From the NCBI GenBank assembly GCA_963931575.1, contig OZ007029.1:868001-932000 (forward strand): a stretch of 64,000 nucleotides of DNA. Direction: 5' to 3'. The notes beneath the pieces are model-generated. The model was not told where the DNA came from, searched no databases, and saw nothing but the letters and a program-made list of their open reading frames with translations. Source of the DNA: Gastranaerophilus sp944325835 (GTDB lineage Bacteria > Cyanobacteriota > Vampirovibrionia > Gastranaerophilales > Gastranaerophilaceae). A program made the translations under genes and the position numbers. Below, in pieces: positions 42,881-51,225 of the stretch (position 1 is its first letter; every line of letters starts with the position of its first letter).

Positions 42881-43693
42881 ATGGAAAAAACTTATGTAAT
42901 AACCGGAGCCACCTCCGGCATAGGCAAAGCGTTAACAGAATATTTTATATCAAAAGATAATAAAGTTTTTGCCGGCTACAGGGATGAAAATAAATTGAAA
43001 CTGCTTCCAGAGGGCGTAATACCTTTTTATATAGACTCAATGAAATCTGACTCCATTGAAGCCGCGGCAAAATTTATCCAATCGACAACGGACAGCATAG
43101 ATACGCTGATTAATGTTTCTGGCTGCGTTGTTGCAGGTGCAATGGAACATCTTCCGGTTAGCGAGCTGCGCAGACAGTTTGAAGTTAATGTATTTGCACA
43201 TATTGACTTATCACAAAGGCTCCTGCCTCTTCTTGAAGGCGGGCGGATTATCAATATAAGTTCTATGTCGAGCTTCGGAATTTTTCCTTTCATCGCGCCG
43301 TATTCGGCTTCAAAACGAGCACTGGATATTATGTTCAACGCAATGGGACTTGAGATGAAGAAAAATATTAAAATTATTTCAATTAAACCCGGCGTAATTG
43401 CAACACCTCTATGGGAAAAATCAATTAAAGAAAATGAAAACGGGTTTTCAACCTGTCAGGATTATCAAAACGAAATAAACTTTATGGTAAAAAATGCCAG
43501 AACAAACGGGATAAAAGGGCTTCCGGCAGAAAAAGTTGTCAAAATTGTTGTCAAAGCAGACAGTGCCAGAAACCCGCGTCCAAGCTACACTGTAGGATTA
43601 GATGCGAAAGCGGCAGAGCTTATTTCGCACCTGCCGCAAGGATTATTGAATAAATTAATAAAATACAAGTTACATCAGCGAACTAACGCTTAA
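42881..43693 (+). CDS. Short-chain dehydrogenase/reductase
   Basis: A 270-residue classical SDR. The cofactor motif TGATSGIG is at residues 8-15, followed by FAGYRDENKL. The catalytic parts are INISSMSSFG (Ser) and APYSASKRALD (Tyr-x-x-x-Lys). IKPGVIATPLWEKS follows the active site. Substrate is not predictable. AGGCAAGGAG gives the SD. The 3' end overlaps the convergent prepilin-like gene by 11 bp. Confidence 0.88.
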   Translation: MEKTYVITGATSGIGKALTEYFISKDNKVFAGYRDENKLKLLPEGVIPFYIDSMKSDSIEAAAKFIQSTTDSIDTLINVSGCVVAGAMEHLPVSELRRQFEVNVFAHIDLSQRLLPLLEGGRIINISSMSSFGIFPFIAPYSASKRALDIMFNAMGLEMKKNIKIISIKPGVIATPLWEKSIKENENGFSTCQDYQNEINFMVKNARTNGIKGLPAEKVVKIVVKADSARNPRPSYTVGLDAKAAELISHLPQGLLNKLIKYKLHQRTNA

Positions 43694-44864
43694 CGCACCT
43701 TATAGAAACATCAACATCTCCCCACTCCATATGATAGCAGCCAATAGTCGGCACATGCAGATACCACATGTTAGAAGCATTAGATGTAAACGAGCTTGAA
43801 ACATACCTCGTCGTACTAAGGTTTCCGACTATATTTTTGTTTATAACCAGCGAAGCTAAATCTTCTTTAGTTGGCAGCCTGTATTCAGGATCCAGATTTT
43901 TACATACACCTGATACAGAAATAGAAGCTGAAGTTCCGGACGTTGCATCCTGCGGGTAAGGCTGCGGCGAAACGACAAGGCTGTCAGTCGGGTAAAAGAC
44001 CGTTATTACACCAACATCCTTACCAAAAGTATTGGGCCCCTTGGTTCCGTTCAGGTCATAGACAAAATTGGCACACATTTTATTCTGCATCAAAATCATA
44101 TTTGATTCATCCATGGATGAAGTACAAACCGGATTGTAAAATACAGCAACGCTTTCTCCGTTTGCAGTTTCAAAAGCTGCGGCTTTGGTATCCAGTTTAT
44201 CAAACTGTATAGTGGAATAGCTACTTCCTGCGGATGCAAGGTGAGTAAATGATATATTATTTTCGTTTAACTCCGACATTTTCGCCGGAAATGGAATTGC
44301 AGTACCCGATAGCGGTGTTACTTTTTCAGGAATTCCGCAATCAGGCAGATGCTCATTGTCACAAATATTATTTATCTTTAAAACTTTAGAAAGTCCTGCG
44401 GTTACGAATGTTTCTGCGACATTATCCTCTGTAATTGATTGAGAGCCGCTGCTGCCAATAGTGCCTTCCAGTGTACCAAAACCATTTAAAGAAGGCATAA
44501 GAGCAACGGCCTGTGAAAATCTTGCATAAAGAGCTTTTCTTTGCGTATTCCATGTGCGCTCGTTAATGTTTCCCGTCAAGCTTGGCAGTGTTATCGCTGC
44601 TACCACGCCGATTATCGTGAGGGATAACAAGATTTCGGCCATGGTAAAACCTCTTTTGTCATCCTGAACTTGATTCAGGGTCTGGCCAATGTTGGATACT
44701 TGCTCGTAACGTGGGACAGATTCCGAAACAAGTTCGGAATGACAATATGGGTTTTTCTTGGTCCAGTCGCTCGGAACCAAAACTTCTTTCGTTAATTTCT
44801 CGCACGGGTTCAATCGTGGATGCCACTCAGTGGCCGGCTCAGGGCTCCCCCCCCCCCCCTGCAT
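43683..44864 (-). CDS. Prepilin-like protein A with 5' poly-G tract (phase-variable candidate)
   Basis: The frame is open from ATG 44864, just before the G run, but that ATG has no SD. The likely start is ATG 44889, preceded by AAAGGATGG and a promoter, yet with 13 Gs it ends after 16 codons. With 12 Gs it enters this frame. The prepilin motif RGFTMAEILLSLTIIGVVAA marks PilD-type cleavage after the Gly, and the mature protein is about 312 residues. The C-terminal part resembles a DUF1566/Lcl-like domain (YRLPTKEDLASL, RYVSSS, IRCVKR). The leader would be about 80 residues, about 60 longer than in paralogue B, because a palindromic repeat is inserted. It is paralogous to the gene at 48861. Confidence 0.75.
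   Translation of the reverse strand: MQGGGGSPEPATEWHPRLNPCEKLTKEVLVPSDWTKKNPYCHSELVSESVPRYEQVSNIGQTLNQVQDDKRGFTMAEILLSLTIIGVVAAITLPSLTGNINERTWNTQRKALYARFSQAVALMPSLNGFGTLEGTIGSSGSQSITEDNVAETFVTAGLSKVLKINNICDNEHLPDCGIPEKVTPLSGTAIPFPAKMSELNENNISFTHLASAGSSYSTIQFDKLDTKAAAFETANGESVAVFYNPVCTSSMDESNMILMQNKMCANFVYDLNGTKGPNTFGKDVGVITVFYPTDSLVVSPQPYPQDATSGTSASISVSGVCKNLDPEYRLPTKEDLASLVINKNIVGNLSTTRYVSSSFTSNASNMWYLHVPTIGCYHMEWGDVDVSIRCVKR
44657..44744. repeat. Palindromic repeat with terminal inverted repeats inside the leader of prepilin A
   Basis: About 88 bp bounded by TGTCATCCTGAACTTGATTC and its diverged inverse ending CGGAATGACA. Translated it reads CHSELVSES and QTLNQVQDD, the text typical of a widespread bacterial palindromic repeat family. 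It lies in frame between the poly-G tract and the prepilin motif and is absent from paralogue B. Confidence 0.7.
44847..44859 (-). repeat. Poly-G tract (13 G on the coding strand)
   Basis: Thirteen C on the plus strand lie within codons 11-15 of the reading frame from ATG 44889. Removal of one base (or gain of two) joins that start to the prepilin frame. Same length as the tract at 49824. Confidence 0.9.
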
Positions 44865-44922
44865 ACGTAATTACACTTCGGTTTTTCATAATTTTTCCAT
44901 CCTTTCTTTATAATACTTTTTC

Positions 44923-44951
44923 ATTATGTAGCATGTTTTTAGTTTAGTCAA
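44923..44951 (-). promoter_or_regulatory. Promoter of prepilin A
   Basis: On the minus strand TTGACT (44946-44951), a 17-bp spacer and CATAAT (44923-44928). The start point would be about 27 nt before ATG 44889. The layout matches the promoter of paralogue B. Confidence 0.65.
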
Positions 44952-44979
44952 GAGGGAAGGCGGGTTGCCCCGTCCTTAC

Positions 44980-46275
44980 TCAAGACTCTTTTAAAAGCGT
45001 ATCAACCCATTTGATAAGTGTTGACAGTTCATAAGGTTTTGGCAGGTATAAATCAGCCCCGCAATTCAAAATAAGTTCTTTATCATGAAGCACCGACGTC
45101 AAAATAATTTTTGAACCGGCGAATTTTGTATTGGATTTAAGGTTTTTGCAGTGCGCAATTCCCTCAAGAGTTTCAACCTCTCCTGCGTCAAGAATTATAA
45201 GTGCAGGCGGTTCTTCAAGCTCCGAGATTTTAGCACAATCCTGCATAACAACAACTTCATAGCCTTGCAAATCTAAAATGGTTTTTAGAAGAATTGTCAG
45301 CGCTTCATCTTTTTCACTGATTAAAATTCTATTATTTGCTTTAATATCATCTGTGGTTTCACCGGCAATCTTAGGGCGTTCAATCAGATAATTTGATTTT
45401 GAAGGCATTTTAGCAAGTTTATGTGTTTGCACAAGGGCATTGAACAGCTGCGAGGCATCTTTATGTTTAATAAATTCATTTGTAACAACGCCGATTGTTG
45501 TATGAACGAAATTAGAGCGTCGTCCTGCCTGATTATCACCCTTCATCATCATATAGCCGCGCTTGTTATCTTCAATAGAGTAGAATTTAGATGAAACGGT
45601 TTCAAATGCATAAATAAGGTAATTAGCAACGGCTTCCGCCTTATCTCTGTCAGTGATAACAAGGAATTCATTTTCGCGAATTTCACCAAAGAAGTCCTCT
45701 TCTTCAATAGTAGATTTAATTATGGCCCAATAAGTTTGAACAAGTCTGTCAGAGGCAAGTTCGGTGTAATTTTCTTTGTAGCTGAAAAAGTTATCAATAC
45801 TAATCAACAGAGCCGCACGTTGAGATTTTGAAGAAATCATACGTTTAAGCGCGCGCATTGAATAGTTGCGGTTTGGCAAGAATCTTTTCAGGTTCAAATT
45901 TGATTCGTATTCACGGCGCAGATGCGCTTTAACACGCATAACAAACTCGTCCGGGTTAACCGGTTCACTTATAAAATCGTCAGCCCCGCTTCTTAATACA
46001 TCCAGTTTGTCAACGATATCATCAGACTTTGAAACTGCAACAATAATAGGACGCGTGTCATAAGTTAAGGCACGAATTTTTTTGCAATAATCCGAAAGAT
46101 CACTGTCAATACTGTCTGAAATCAATATCAAATCCGGTTCGTAATCCTGAATAGTTTTCATTGCAGAAATAAGATTTTTGGTAACAAAACAGTCATTATG
46201 CCTGTTTTTCAAAAGTCTTTTGTATTTTGTTGAAAGTTCTTTTCTTTTATCAATAATCAACGTTACTGTATGCAT
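44980..46275 (-). CDS. Response regulator with two receiver domains and a degenerate GGDEF-like centre
   Basis: A 431-residue protein. The N-terminal receiver domain (1-125) has D-L-I-L-I-S-D-S where the phospho-acceptor Asp should be, so that position is Ser (a neighbouring Asp exists). FISEPVNPDEF is the usual lysine region with Glu in place of Lys. The middle (about 145-300) resembles a GGDEF domain (AALLISIDNFFSYKENYTEL; FFGEIRENEFLVIT) without a GGDEF motif, so cyclase activity is unlikely. The C-terminal receiver (about 315-430) has a proper ALIILDAGEVETLEG Asp and LYLPKPY lysine. It overlaps the histidine kinase gene by 13 bp. Confidence 0.8.
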   Translation of the reverse strand: MHTVTLIIDKRKELSTKYKRLLKNRHNDCFVTKNLISAMKTIQDYEPDLILISDSIDSDLSDYCKKIRALTYDTRPIIVAVSKSDDIVDKLDVLRSGADDFISEPVNPDEFVMRVKAHLRREYESNLNLKRFLPNRNYSMRALKRMISSKSQRAALLISIDNFFSYKENYTELASDRLVQTYWAIIKSTIEEEDFFGEIRENEFLVITDRDKAEAVANYLIYAFETVSSKFYSIEDNKRGYMMMKGDNQAGRRSNFVHTTIGVVTNEFIKHKDASQLFNALVQTHKLAKMPSKSNYLIERPKIAGETTDDIKANNRILISEKDEALTILLKTILDLQGYEVVVMQDCAKISELEEPPALIILDAGEVETLEGIAHCKNLKSNTKFAGSKIILTSVLHDKELILNCGADLYLPKPYELSTLIKWVDTLLKES

Positions 46276-46982
46276 TTAGAACCCGCCTGCCTTTCAATAC
46301 TATATACCGGAAAAAGAACTTCAAAGGTAGTCAAATTGTCTTTTGAAGTTACAAAAATTTTCCCGTTCATTTTATCAACGAGATTTTTCGTAATATAAAG
46401 TCCCAGCCCGTTGCCCTGCACATGACGTGTAAGCGGGTTGTCGAGCCGTGAGAACTTTTCAAAAATTTTTTTATAATCTTTCTCGTCAATGCCGTAACCG
46501 TTATCCGTTACTTTTATAGAAACAAAATCACCTTTAAGCGTTAAATCAACGGCAATCGTTGTATTTTCAAATGAATATTTAGCGGAATTTTCAATTAAAT
46601 TAGTCATTACCTGTTGAAATTTATCCTCATCAACGAGAATCGAAGGCAGATTTTTATACTGATTAATCAGAAATTTTCTATTTTTGTACTGATTGCTGAC
46701 AATTGCAACGACAGTATCAATAATCTGCCGCGGGGAAACCTCTTTTAAAAGAAATTTTTCGTGACAAGCCTGTAATTTAGTGACAGCAAGCATGTTTTCA
46801 ACAAGGTGAATTAAGCGGTTAGATTGTTCCTCAATGATTTTCAGAAATTTTTTCTTGCTGTCATCGTCAAGTTTATCCCATGAATTAAGCATGGTTTGAG
46901 AAAACCCCCTGATGGAAGTCAGAGGGGTTCTAAGCTCATGGCTTACTGTTGAAATAAAATCCTCTTGAAAATTCTCACTCAT
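46263..46982 (-). CDS. Minimal sensor histidine kinase
   Basis: A 239-residue kinase that starts almost at the H-box: DFISTVSHELRTPLTSIRGF (His near residue 15). It has no sensor or membrane domain of its own. The HATPase part has TNLIENSAKYSFEN, VTDNGYGIDEKDYKKIFEKF and GNGLGLYITKNLVDKMNG. The gene precedes and overlaps the double-receiver gene, its probable partner. A longer upstream start is not seen. Input must come from a separate partner protein. Confidence 0.85.
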   Translation of the reverse strand: MSENFQEDFISTVSHELRTPLTSIRGFSQTMLNSWDKLDDDSKKKFLKIIEEQSNRLIHLVENMLAVTKLQACHEKFLLKEVSPRQIIDTVVAIVSNQYKNRKFLINQYKNLPSILVDEDKFQQVMTNLIENSAKYSFENTTIAVDLTLKGDFVSIKVTDNGYGIDEKDYKKIFEKFSRLDNPLTRHVQGNGLGLYITKNLVDKMNGKIFVTSKDNLTTFEVLFPVYSIERQAGSKCIQ

Positions 46983-47091
46983 AAGCCAATTATAACAAAT
47001 TTAACACTAAAAGTAAACGCACATTATATGTCAAAAATTTTATTCATGCTATATTAAATTTATAAAAACAGAAAACTGAGGAACAAACATT

Positions 47092-48828
47092 ATGAAAATG
47101 TCAAAATTATTCGTACAAACATTAAGAGAATTTCCATCAGATGCGGAAGTTATTTCACATAAAATGCTTGCACGCGCAGGCTATATCAGAAAACTTACAA
47201 GCGGCGTATACAACTTTTTACCGCTTATGTGGAGAGTTTTAAAAAAGGTTGAAACTATTGTGCGCGAAGAAATGGACGCTGCAGGCGCGCAGGAACTTTT
47301 AATGCCGTTTGTTCAGCCGCAGGAACTCTGGCAGGAATCCGGCAGGTGGGATGCTTACGGCAAAGAACTTATGCGGCTTAAAGACCGCCACGACCGTGTT
47401 ATGTGCCTCGGGCCTACACACGAAGAAGTCATAACTTCTATCGCACGCGATATCATAAAATCTTACAAGCAAATGCCGGTTAACTTATATCAAATCCAGT
47501 CAAAATTCCGCGATGAGGTTCGCCCGAGATACGGTTTACTCCGTGGCCGCGAGTTTATTATGAAAGACGCCTACAGCTTTGATACAACAGAAGAAGGACT
47601 GGATAAAGAATATCAAAATATGGCACGCGCTTACACAAGAATTTTCAAACGCTGCGGACTTGATACAAAAATGGTTCAGTCAGATTCAGGCGCAATCGGC
47701 GGAAGCGTTTCGCACGAATTTATGGTAATAACTGACGGTGACGCCGGCGAAAATGATGTTTTCTATTGCAATTCCTGCGATTATTCAGCTAACTCAAACC
47801 ATGCAGTTTCAAATCTGCCAAAGGCAAATACCACCGGCAAGTGGGAAAAAGCTGAAATTATTGACACGCCAAATACGCATTCAATAGAGGAATTGTGCGA
47901 ATTTTTAAATATTGAGCCGACCGTAATATTAAAAACTCTTGTCTATATTGCGGACAAAAAACCTGTTTTAGCACTAATTCGCGCAGATAGAACGGTTGAA
48001 GAAACAAAATTAATGAACGCAGTCGGCGCTAATGATATCAGAATTGCCGTTGCCGGCGAAATTGAAGAATTAATGCAGCAAAACGGATTTGATGCAGAAA
48101 AAGGCTTCATCGGACCGAACGGAATGAAAAATGTAACAATTGTTGCCGATGAAACCGTTCGCGGGATGAAAAATTTTGTTGTCGGAGTAAACCGGAAAGA
48201 CAAACACATGGCCGGCGCGAATTTCGGAGTTGATATTGAAATGCCGGAAATCGTTACAGACATAAGACTTGTTGAAAAGGGAGATTTCTGCCCACAATGC
48301 GGTAAGCCTTTATTCGTAACAAAAGGGATAGAAGTGGGTAACATCTTCAAACTGGGAACGAAGTATTCTAAACCGATGAATGCGGTTTACGCAGATGTTG
48401 ACGGTAAAACAAAACCTTACATAATGGGCTGCTATGGAATAGGCATCTCAAGAACCGCTGCTGCTGCAGTTGAGGCTCATAACGATGAACACGGTATCAA
48501 ATGGCCTATTGCAATTGCACCATACCATGCAATAGTAATTCCGGTAAGCGTTAAAGATGAAACTCAGATGAAAGTCGCAGAAGAAATCTACAACAATCTT
48601 CTAAAAGCCGGAATTGAAGCAGTCATTGACGACCGCGACGAAAGACCGGGGGTTAAATTCAAAGATGCAGATTTAATCGGCTTCCCATTTAGAATTACAG
48701 TCGGGAAAACGATAGCGGACGGTCTTGTAGAATTCAAAACCCGTTCAACCGGCGAAATGGAAAATTTAAAGCCGGAGGCTGCAATCGAAAAAGTTGTAAC
48801 AGAAGTTCAAAAAGCACTGGCAAAATAA
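47092..48828 (+). CDS. proS: Prolyl-tRNA synthetase
   Basis: A 578-residue class II synthetase of the bacterial type with an editing insertion. Motif 1 region: G-V-Y-N-F-L-P-L-M-W-R-V-L. Motif 2: PVNLYQIQSKFRDEVRPRYG. The INS editing domain (about 225-385) reads LCEFLNIEPTVILKTLVYIA. Motif 3: YIMGCYGIGISRTAAA. The anticodon-binding domain has EAVIDDRDERPGVKFKDADL. GAGG is the SD, about 10 nt before the ATG. A strong terminator follows. Confidence 0.96.
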   Translation: MKMSKLFVQTLREFPSDAEVISHKMLARAGYIRKLTSGVYNFLPLMWRVLKKVETIVREEMDAAGAQELLMPFVQPQELWQESGRWDAYGKELMRLKDRHDRVMCLGPTHEEVITSIARDIIKSYKQMPVNLYQIQSKFRDEVRPRYGLLRGREFIMKDAYSFDTTEEGLDKEYQNMARAYTRIFKRCGLDTKMVQSDSGAIGGSVSHEFMVITDGDAGENDVFYCNSCDYSANSNHAVSNLPKANTTGKWEKAEIIDTPNTHSIEELCEFLNIEPTVILKTLVYIADKKPVLALIRADRTVEETKLMNAVGANDIRIAVAGEIEELMQQNGFDAEKGFIGPNGMKNVTIVADETVRGMKNFVVGVNRKDKHMAGANFGVDIEMPEIVTDIRLVEKGDFCPQCGKPLFVTKGIEVGNIFKLGTKYSKPMNAVYADVDGKTKPYIMGCYGIGISRTAAAAVEAHNDEHGIKWPIAIAPYHAIVIPVSVKDETQMKVAEEIYNNLLKAGIEAVIDDRDERPGVKFKDADLIGFPFRITVGKTIADGLVEFKTRSTGEMENLKPEAAIEKVVTEVQKALAK

Positions 48829-48830
48829 AC

Positions 48831-48859
48831 AAAAGCCCCGATTCCTTCGGGGCTTTTTT
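48831..48859 (+). terminator. Terminator of proS
   Basis: AAAAGCCCCGA/TCGGGGCTTTT stem with a TTCCT loop and six T residues directly after the stop. It also lies at the end of the convergent prepilin gene. Confidence 0.9.
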
Positions 48860-48860
48860 A

Positions 48861-49802
48861 TTACCGTTTTACGCAGCGTACAGGATTATTAGGCCAATGG
48901 GGATCATGTCGCATTAAACCTGTTGTAAAACTTGTATACCATGCTTCATCAATTGACGACGACAGCGAAGATGACCAGTATCTTACAGCATTCATATTGC
49001 CAATAATATTCTTATTAAAGAATAACGAAGCCAATTCTTCTTTTGTAGGCATCCGGTATTCAGCATCCTGATTTTTACAAACCCCGCTTATTGCATCAGG
49101 TGTTACAGCGTCAGAAGCATCCTGCGTATGCGGAATAGGTGCAACCACAAGACTGTCAGTCGGATAAAGCACCGAAATCACACCAATATCCTTACCAAAT
49201 GTATTCGGGCCTTTTCGTCCATTAAGGTCATATACAAAATTTGCACACATTTTTTGCTGAGCATAAACATCATTTGCTTCTGCAAGCAGTGTTGTACATC
49301 TTGGATTATAATAAACCGCAATGCTTTCCCCGTTTGCGGTTTCGAAACCGGCAGCTTTTGAGTTAATTTGGGAATAAGACCATGTGGTAACCCCGCCGGA
49401 CGGAACATCCGTTAAATAGACACTGGTATTTTGCGGATTCAGTTCTGCCAAATCCTGCGGGAAATCAATTTGTGTTCCAGCAAAAGGTGTAATTTTGTCC
49501 GGAAGTCCGCAATCCGGCAGGTGCTCGCTGTCACAAATATTATTAATTTTAAGGACTTTAGCAAGACCGTTTGTTACAAATGTTTCTGCGGCCGTATCTT
49601 CAATTACGGTTCCTGACGAATCCTCTGTAAGAGTTCCATAGCCGTTCAACGCCGGCATCAGGGCGATTGCCTGACTCATTCTGGCATAGAGGGCTTTTCG
49701 CTGCGTGTTCCATGTTCGCTCGTTAATGTTACCCGTTAAACTTGGTAACGTTATCGCGGCGACTACACCAATAATTGTTAGAGAAAGCAGAATTTCGGCC
49801 AT
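48861..49802 (-). CDS. Prepilin-like protein B with 5' poly-G tract (phase-variable candidate)
   Basis: The in-frame part shown starts at the ATG inside the prepilin motif (MAEILLSLTIIGVVAAITLP). The likely start is ATG 49869 with AAAGGA about 7 nt upstream. Its frame runs through 13 Gs and is then one base out of step. With 12 Gs it gives an 18-20 residue leader ending S-F-L-T-G, then F-T-M-A-E, an ideal prepilin cleavage site. The mature part is similar to protein A along its length: CDSEHLPDCGLPDKITPFAG; KGPNTFGKDIGVISVLYPTD. The C-terminus is DUF1566/Lcl-like (YRMPTKEELASL, VRYWSSS, PVRCVKR). It could be an exposed minor pilin or pseudopilin with a lectin-like tip. Confidence 0.75.
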   Translation of the reverse strand: MAEILLSLTIIGVVAAITLPSLTGNINERTWNTQRKALYARMSQAIALMPALNGYGTLTEDSSGTVIEDTAAETFVTNGLAKVLKINNICDSEHLPDCGLPDKITPFAGTQIDFPQDLAELNPQNTSVYLTDVPSGGVTTWSYSQINSKAAGFETANGESIAVYYNPRCTTLLAEANDVYAQQKMCANFVYDLNGRKGPNTFGKDIGVISVLYPTDSLVVAPIPHTQDASDAVTPDAISGVCKNQDAEYRMPTKEELASLFFNKNIIGNMNAVRYWSSSLSSSIDEAWYTSFTTGLMRHDPHWPNNPVRCVKR

Positions 49803-49823
49803 AGTAAAGCCGGTTAAGAAACT

Positions 49824-49836
49824 CCCCCCCCCCCCC
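49824..49836 (-). repeat. Poly-G tract (13 G on the coding strand)
   Basis: Thirteen C on the plus strand, within codons 12-16 of the frame from ATG 49869. Loss of one G restores the frame with the prepilin motif. Same length and relative position as at 44847. Confidence 0.9.
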
Positions 49837-49934
49837 TGTAAAAGATAATACTTTTCTTGAATTGTTCATTTTTCCATCCTTTCTTAGCGTTTTGCCATTG
49901 TCTAATTATGGATGCCGCACAGCGGCACTCTTTC

Positions 49935-49963
49935 ATTATTTACGAAATTTTTAGACATGTCAA
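49935..49963 (-). promoter_or_regulatory. Promoter of prepilin B
   Basis: On the minus strand TTGACA (49958-49963), a 17-bp spacer and AATAAT (49935-49940). The 5' UTR of about 59 nt contains a TGCCGC-TGT-GCGGCA hairpin, which is absent from paralogue A. Confidence 0.7.
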
Positions 49964-49965
49964 GA

Positions 49966-49991
49966 GAATAGGCGGAATTATCCGCCTATTC
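49966..49991 (-). terminator. Hairpin at the dapL stop, probable terminator
   Basis: A 10-bp stem GAATAGGCGG/CCGCCTATTC overlaps the dapL stop. The following TCTTGAC has few T residues, so efficiency is unclear. It directly precedes the prepilin B promoter. Confidence 0.55.
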
Positions 49992-51155
49992 ATATCTTAT
50001 TCCCGCATCCTTCATCCGTTGAATACATTTTTTAATTGTATCAACATCTTTTGTGAGGGCTACGCGGAAGTACCCTTCCCCGTATTTACCATAACCATTT
50101 CCCGGCGGAACGACAATATTAGCTTTTTCAAGCATCAATGTGACAAATTCTTCGCTTGTCATCCCTTTCGGAACCGGAAGCCATAAATAGAATGTTGCCT
50201 TAGAAGGTTTGATATCCCAACCGAGTTCGCGCAGTCCTTCTTCCGCGACATCACGTCTTTCCTGATACATTTTATTCAATTTATCAATATAAGACTTGTC
50301 AACATTAAACGCAGCAATTGCGGCTTCTTGAATAGCTTTAAACGTACCGCTGTCGATGTTATTTTTGATTGTGCCCAGAGCCTTTACAGCATCTTTATTA
50401 CCGCAAACCCAGCCGACACGCCAGCCTGTCATATTGTAAGATTTTGAATGCGAATAAAATTCCAGCGCAACATCTTTACCGCCTTCGACTTGCAGGACAG
50501 ACGGTGCAACATATCCGTCATAAGTCATTTCGCAATAAGCCTGATCTGAACACAGCAGAATGTCATATTTTTTACAAAAATCAACGGCTTTTTTAAGAAA
50601 TTCCAAATCACAAACAGCACCGGTCGGGTTGTTCGGATAATTTAAGAACATAAGTTTTGATTTTTTCGCAACATCTTCCGGAATTTTGTCAAAATCAGGT
50701 AAGTACCCGTTTTCTTCCAGAAGCGGCATCGAGAAAGGAGTTCCGCCCGCAAAAATTGTTGCGTTTTTATAAACCGGATACCCCGGGTCAGGAATCAGTG
50801 TATAATCACCTTTATCAACAAATGCAAAGAATACGTGTGCAATTGCCTCTTTTGAGCCGATATTTGCAAGCATTTCGGTATCAGCATCCAGTTCAACGTT
50901 AAAACGTCTTTTCATCCAATCGCACGCAGCCTTCCTAAAAGCCGGTGTTCCGTTATAAGGCGGGTAATCATGGTTTGCTGGATTATCAATAGCCTTGTGC
51001 ATAGCTTCCACAACAGGCGGAAGCGTCGGGGTATCAGGGTCGCCAATTCCCAGACTTATAACATCTGCGCCCTTAGCTTTTGCCTCTGCAATCTTTCTGT
51101 CAATCTCGGCGAAAAGGTACGGCGGAATTTTTTCTAATCTTTCAGATACTTTCAT
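49986..51155 (-). CDS. dapL: LL-diaminopimelate aminotransferase
   Basis: A 389-residue class I/II PLP aminotransferase that makes LL-diaminopimelate from tetrahydrodipicolinate in one step of lysine/peptidoglycan synthesis. The N-terminus RLEKIPPYLFAEIDRKIAEA and VISLGIGDPDTPTLPPVVEA are typical of DapL. FLNYPNNPTGAVCDLEF precedes the PLP lysine in YSHSKSYNMTGWRVG (near 238). EEFVTLMLEKANIVVPPGNG and YFRVALT close the active site. The pathway variant is the one used by Cyanobacteria. It is divergent from ruvB. Confidence 0.92.
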   Translation of the reverse strand: MKVSERLEKIPPYLFAEIDRKIAEAKAKGADVISLGIGDPDTPTLPPVVEAMHKAIDNPANHDYPPYNGTPAFRKAACDWMKRRFNVELDADTEMLANIGSKEAIAHVFFAFVDKGDYTLIPDPGYPVYKNATIFAGGTPFSMPLLEENGYLPDFDKIPEDVAKKSKLMFLNYPNNPTGAVCDLEFLKKAVDFCKKYDILLCSDQAYCEMTYDGYVAPSVLQVEGGKDVALEFYSHSKSYNMTGWRVGWVCGNKDAVKALGTIKNNIDSGTFKAIQEAAIAAFNVDKSYIDKLNKMYQERRDVAEEGLRELGWDIKPSKATFYLWLPVPKGMTSEEFVTLMLEKANIVVPPGNGYGKYGEGYFRVALTKDVDTIKKCIQRMKDAGIRYE

Positions 51156-51225
51156 TTATTTACTCCTCTTAATAAAAATGCCCAATAATTAACGTTTATG
51201 GTATCATAAAATAAGAGGTTTTTCA

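Noticed and set aside
43683..49802. Diversity-generating retroelement acting on the lectin-like C-termini of the prepilins
   Set aside because: No reverse transcriptase gene and no template repeat are visible in the window, and the differences between paralogues are not restricted to adenines.
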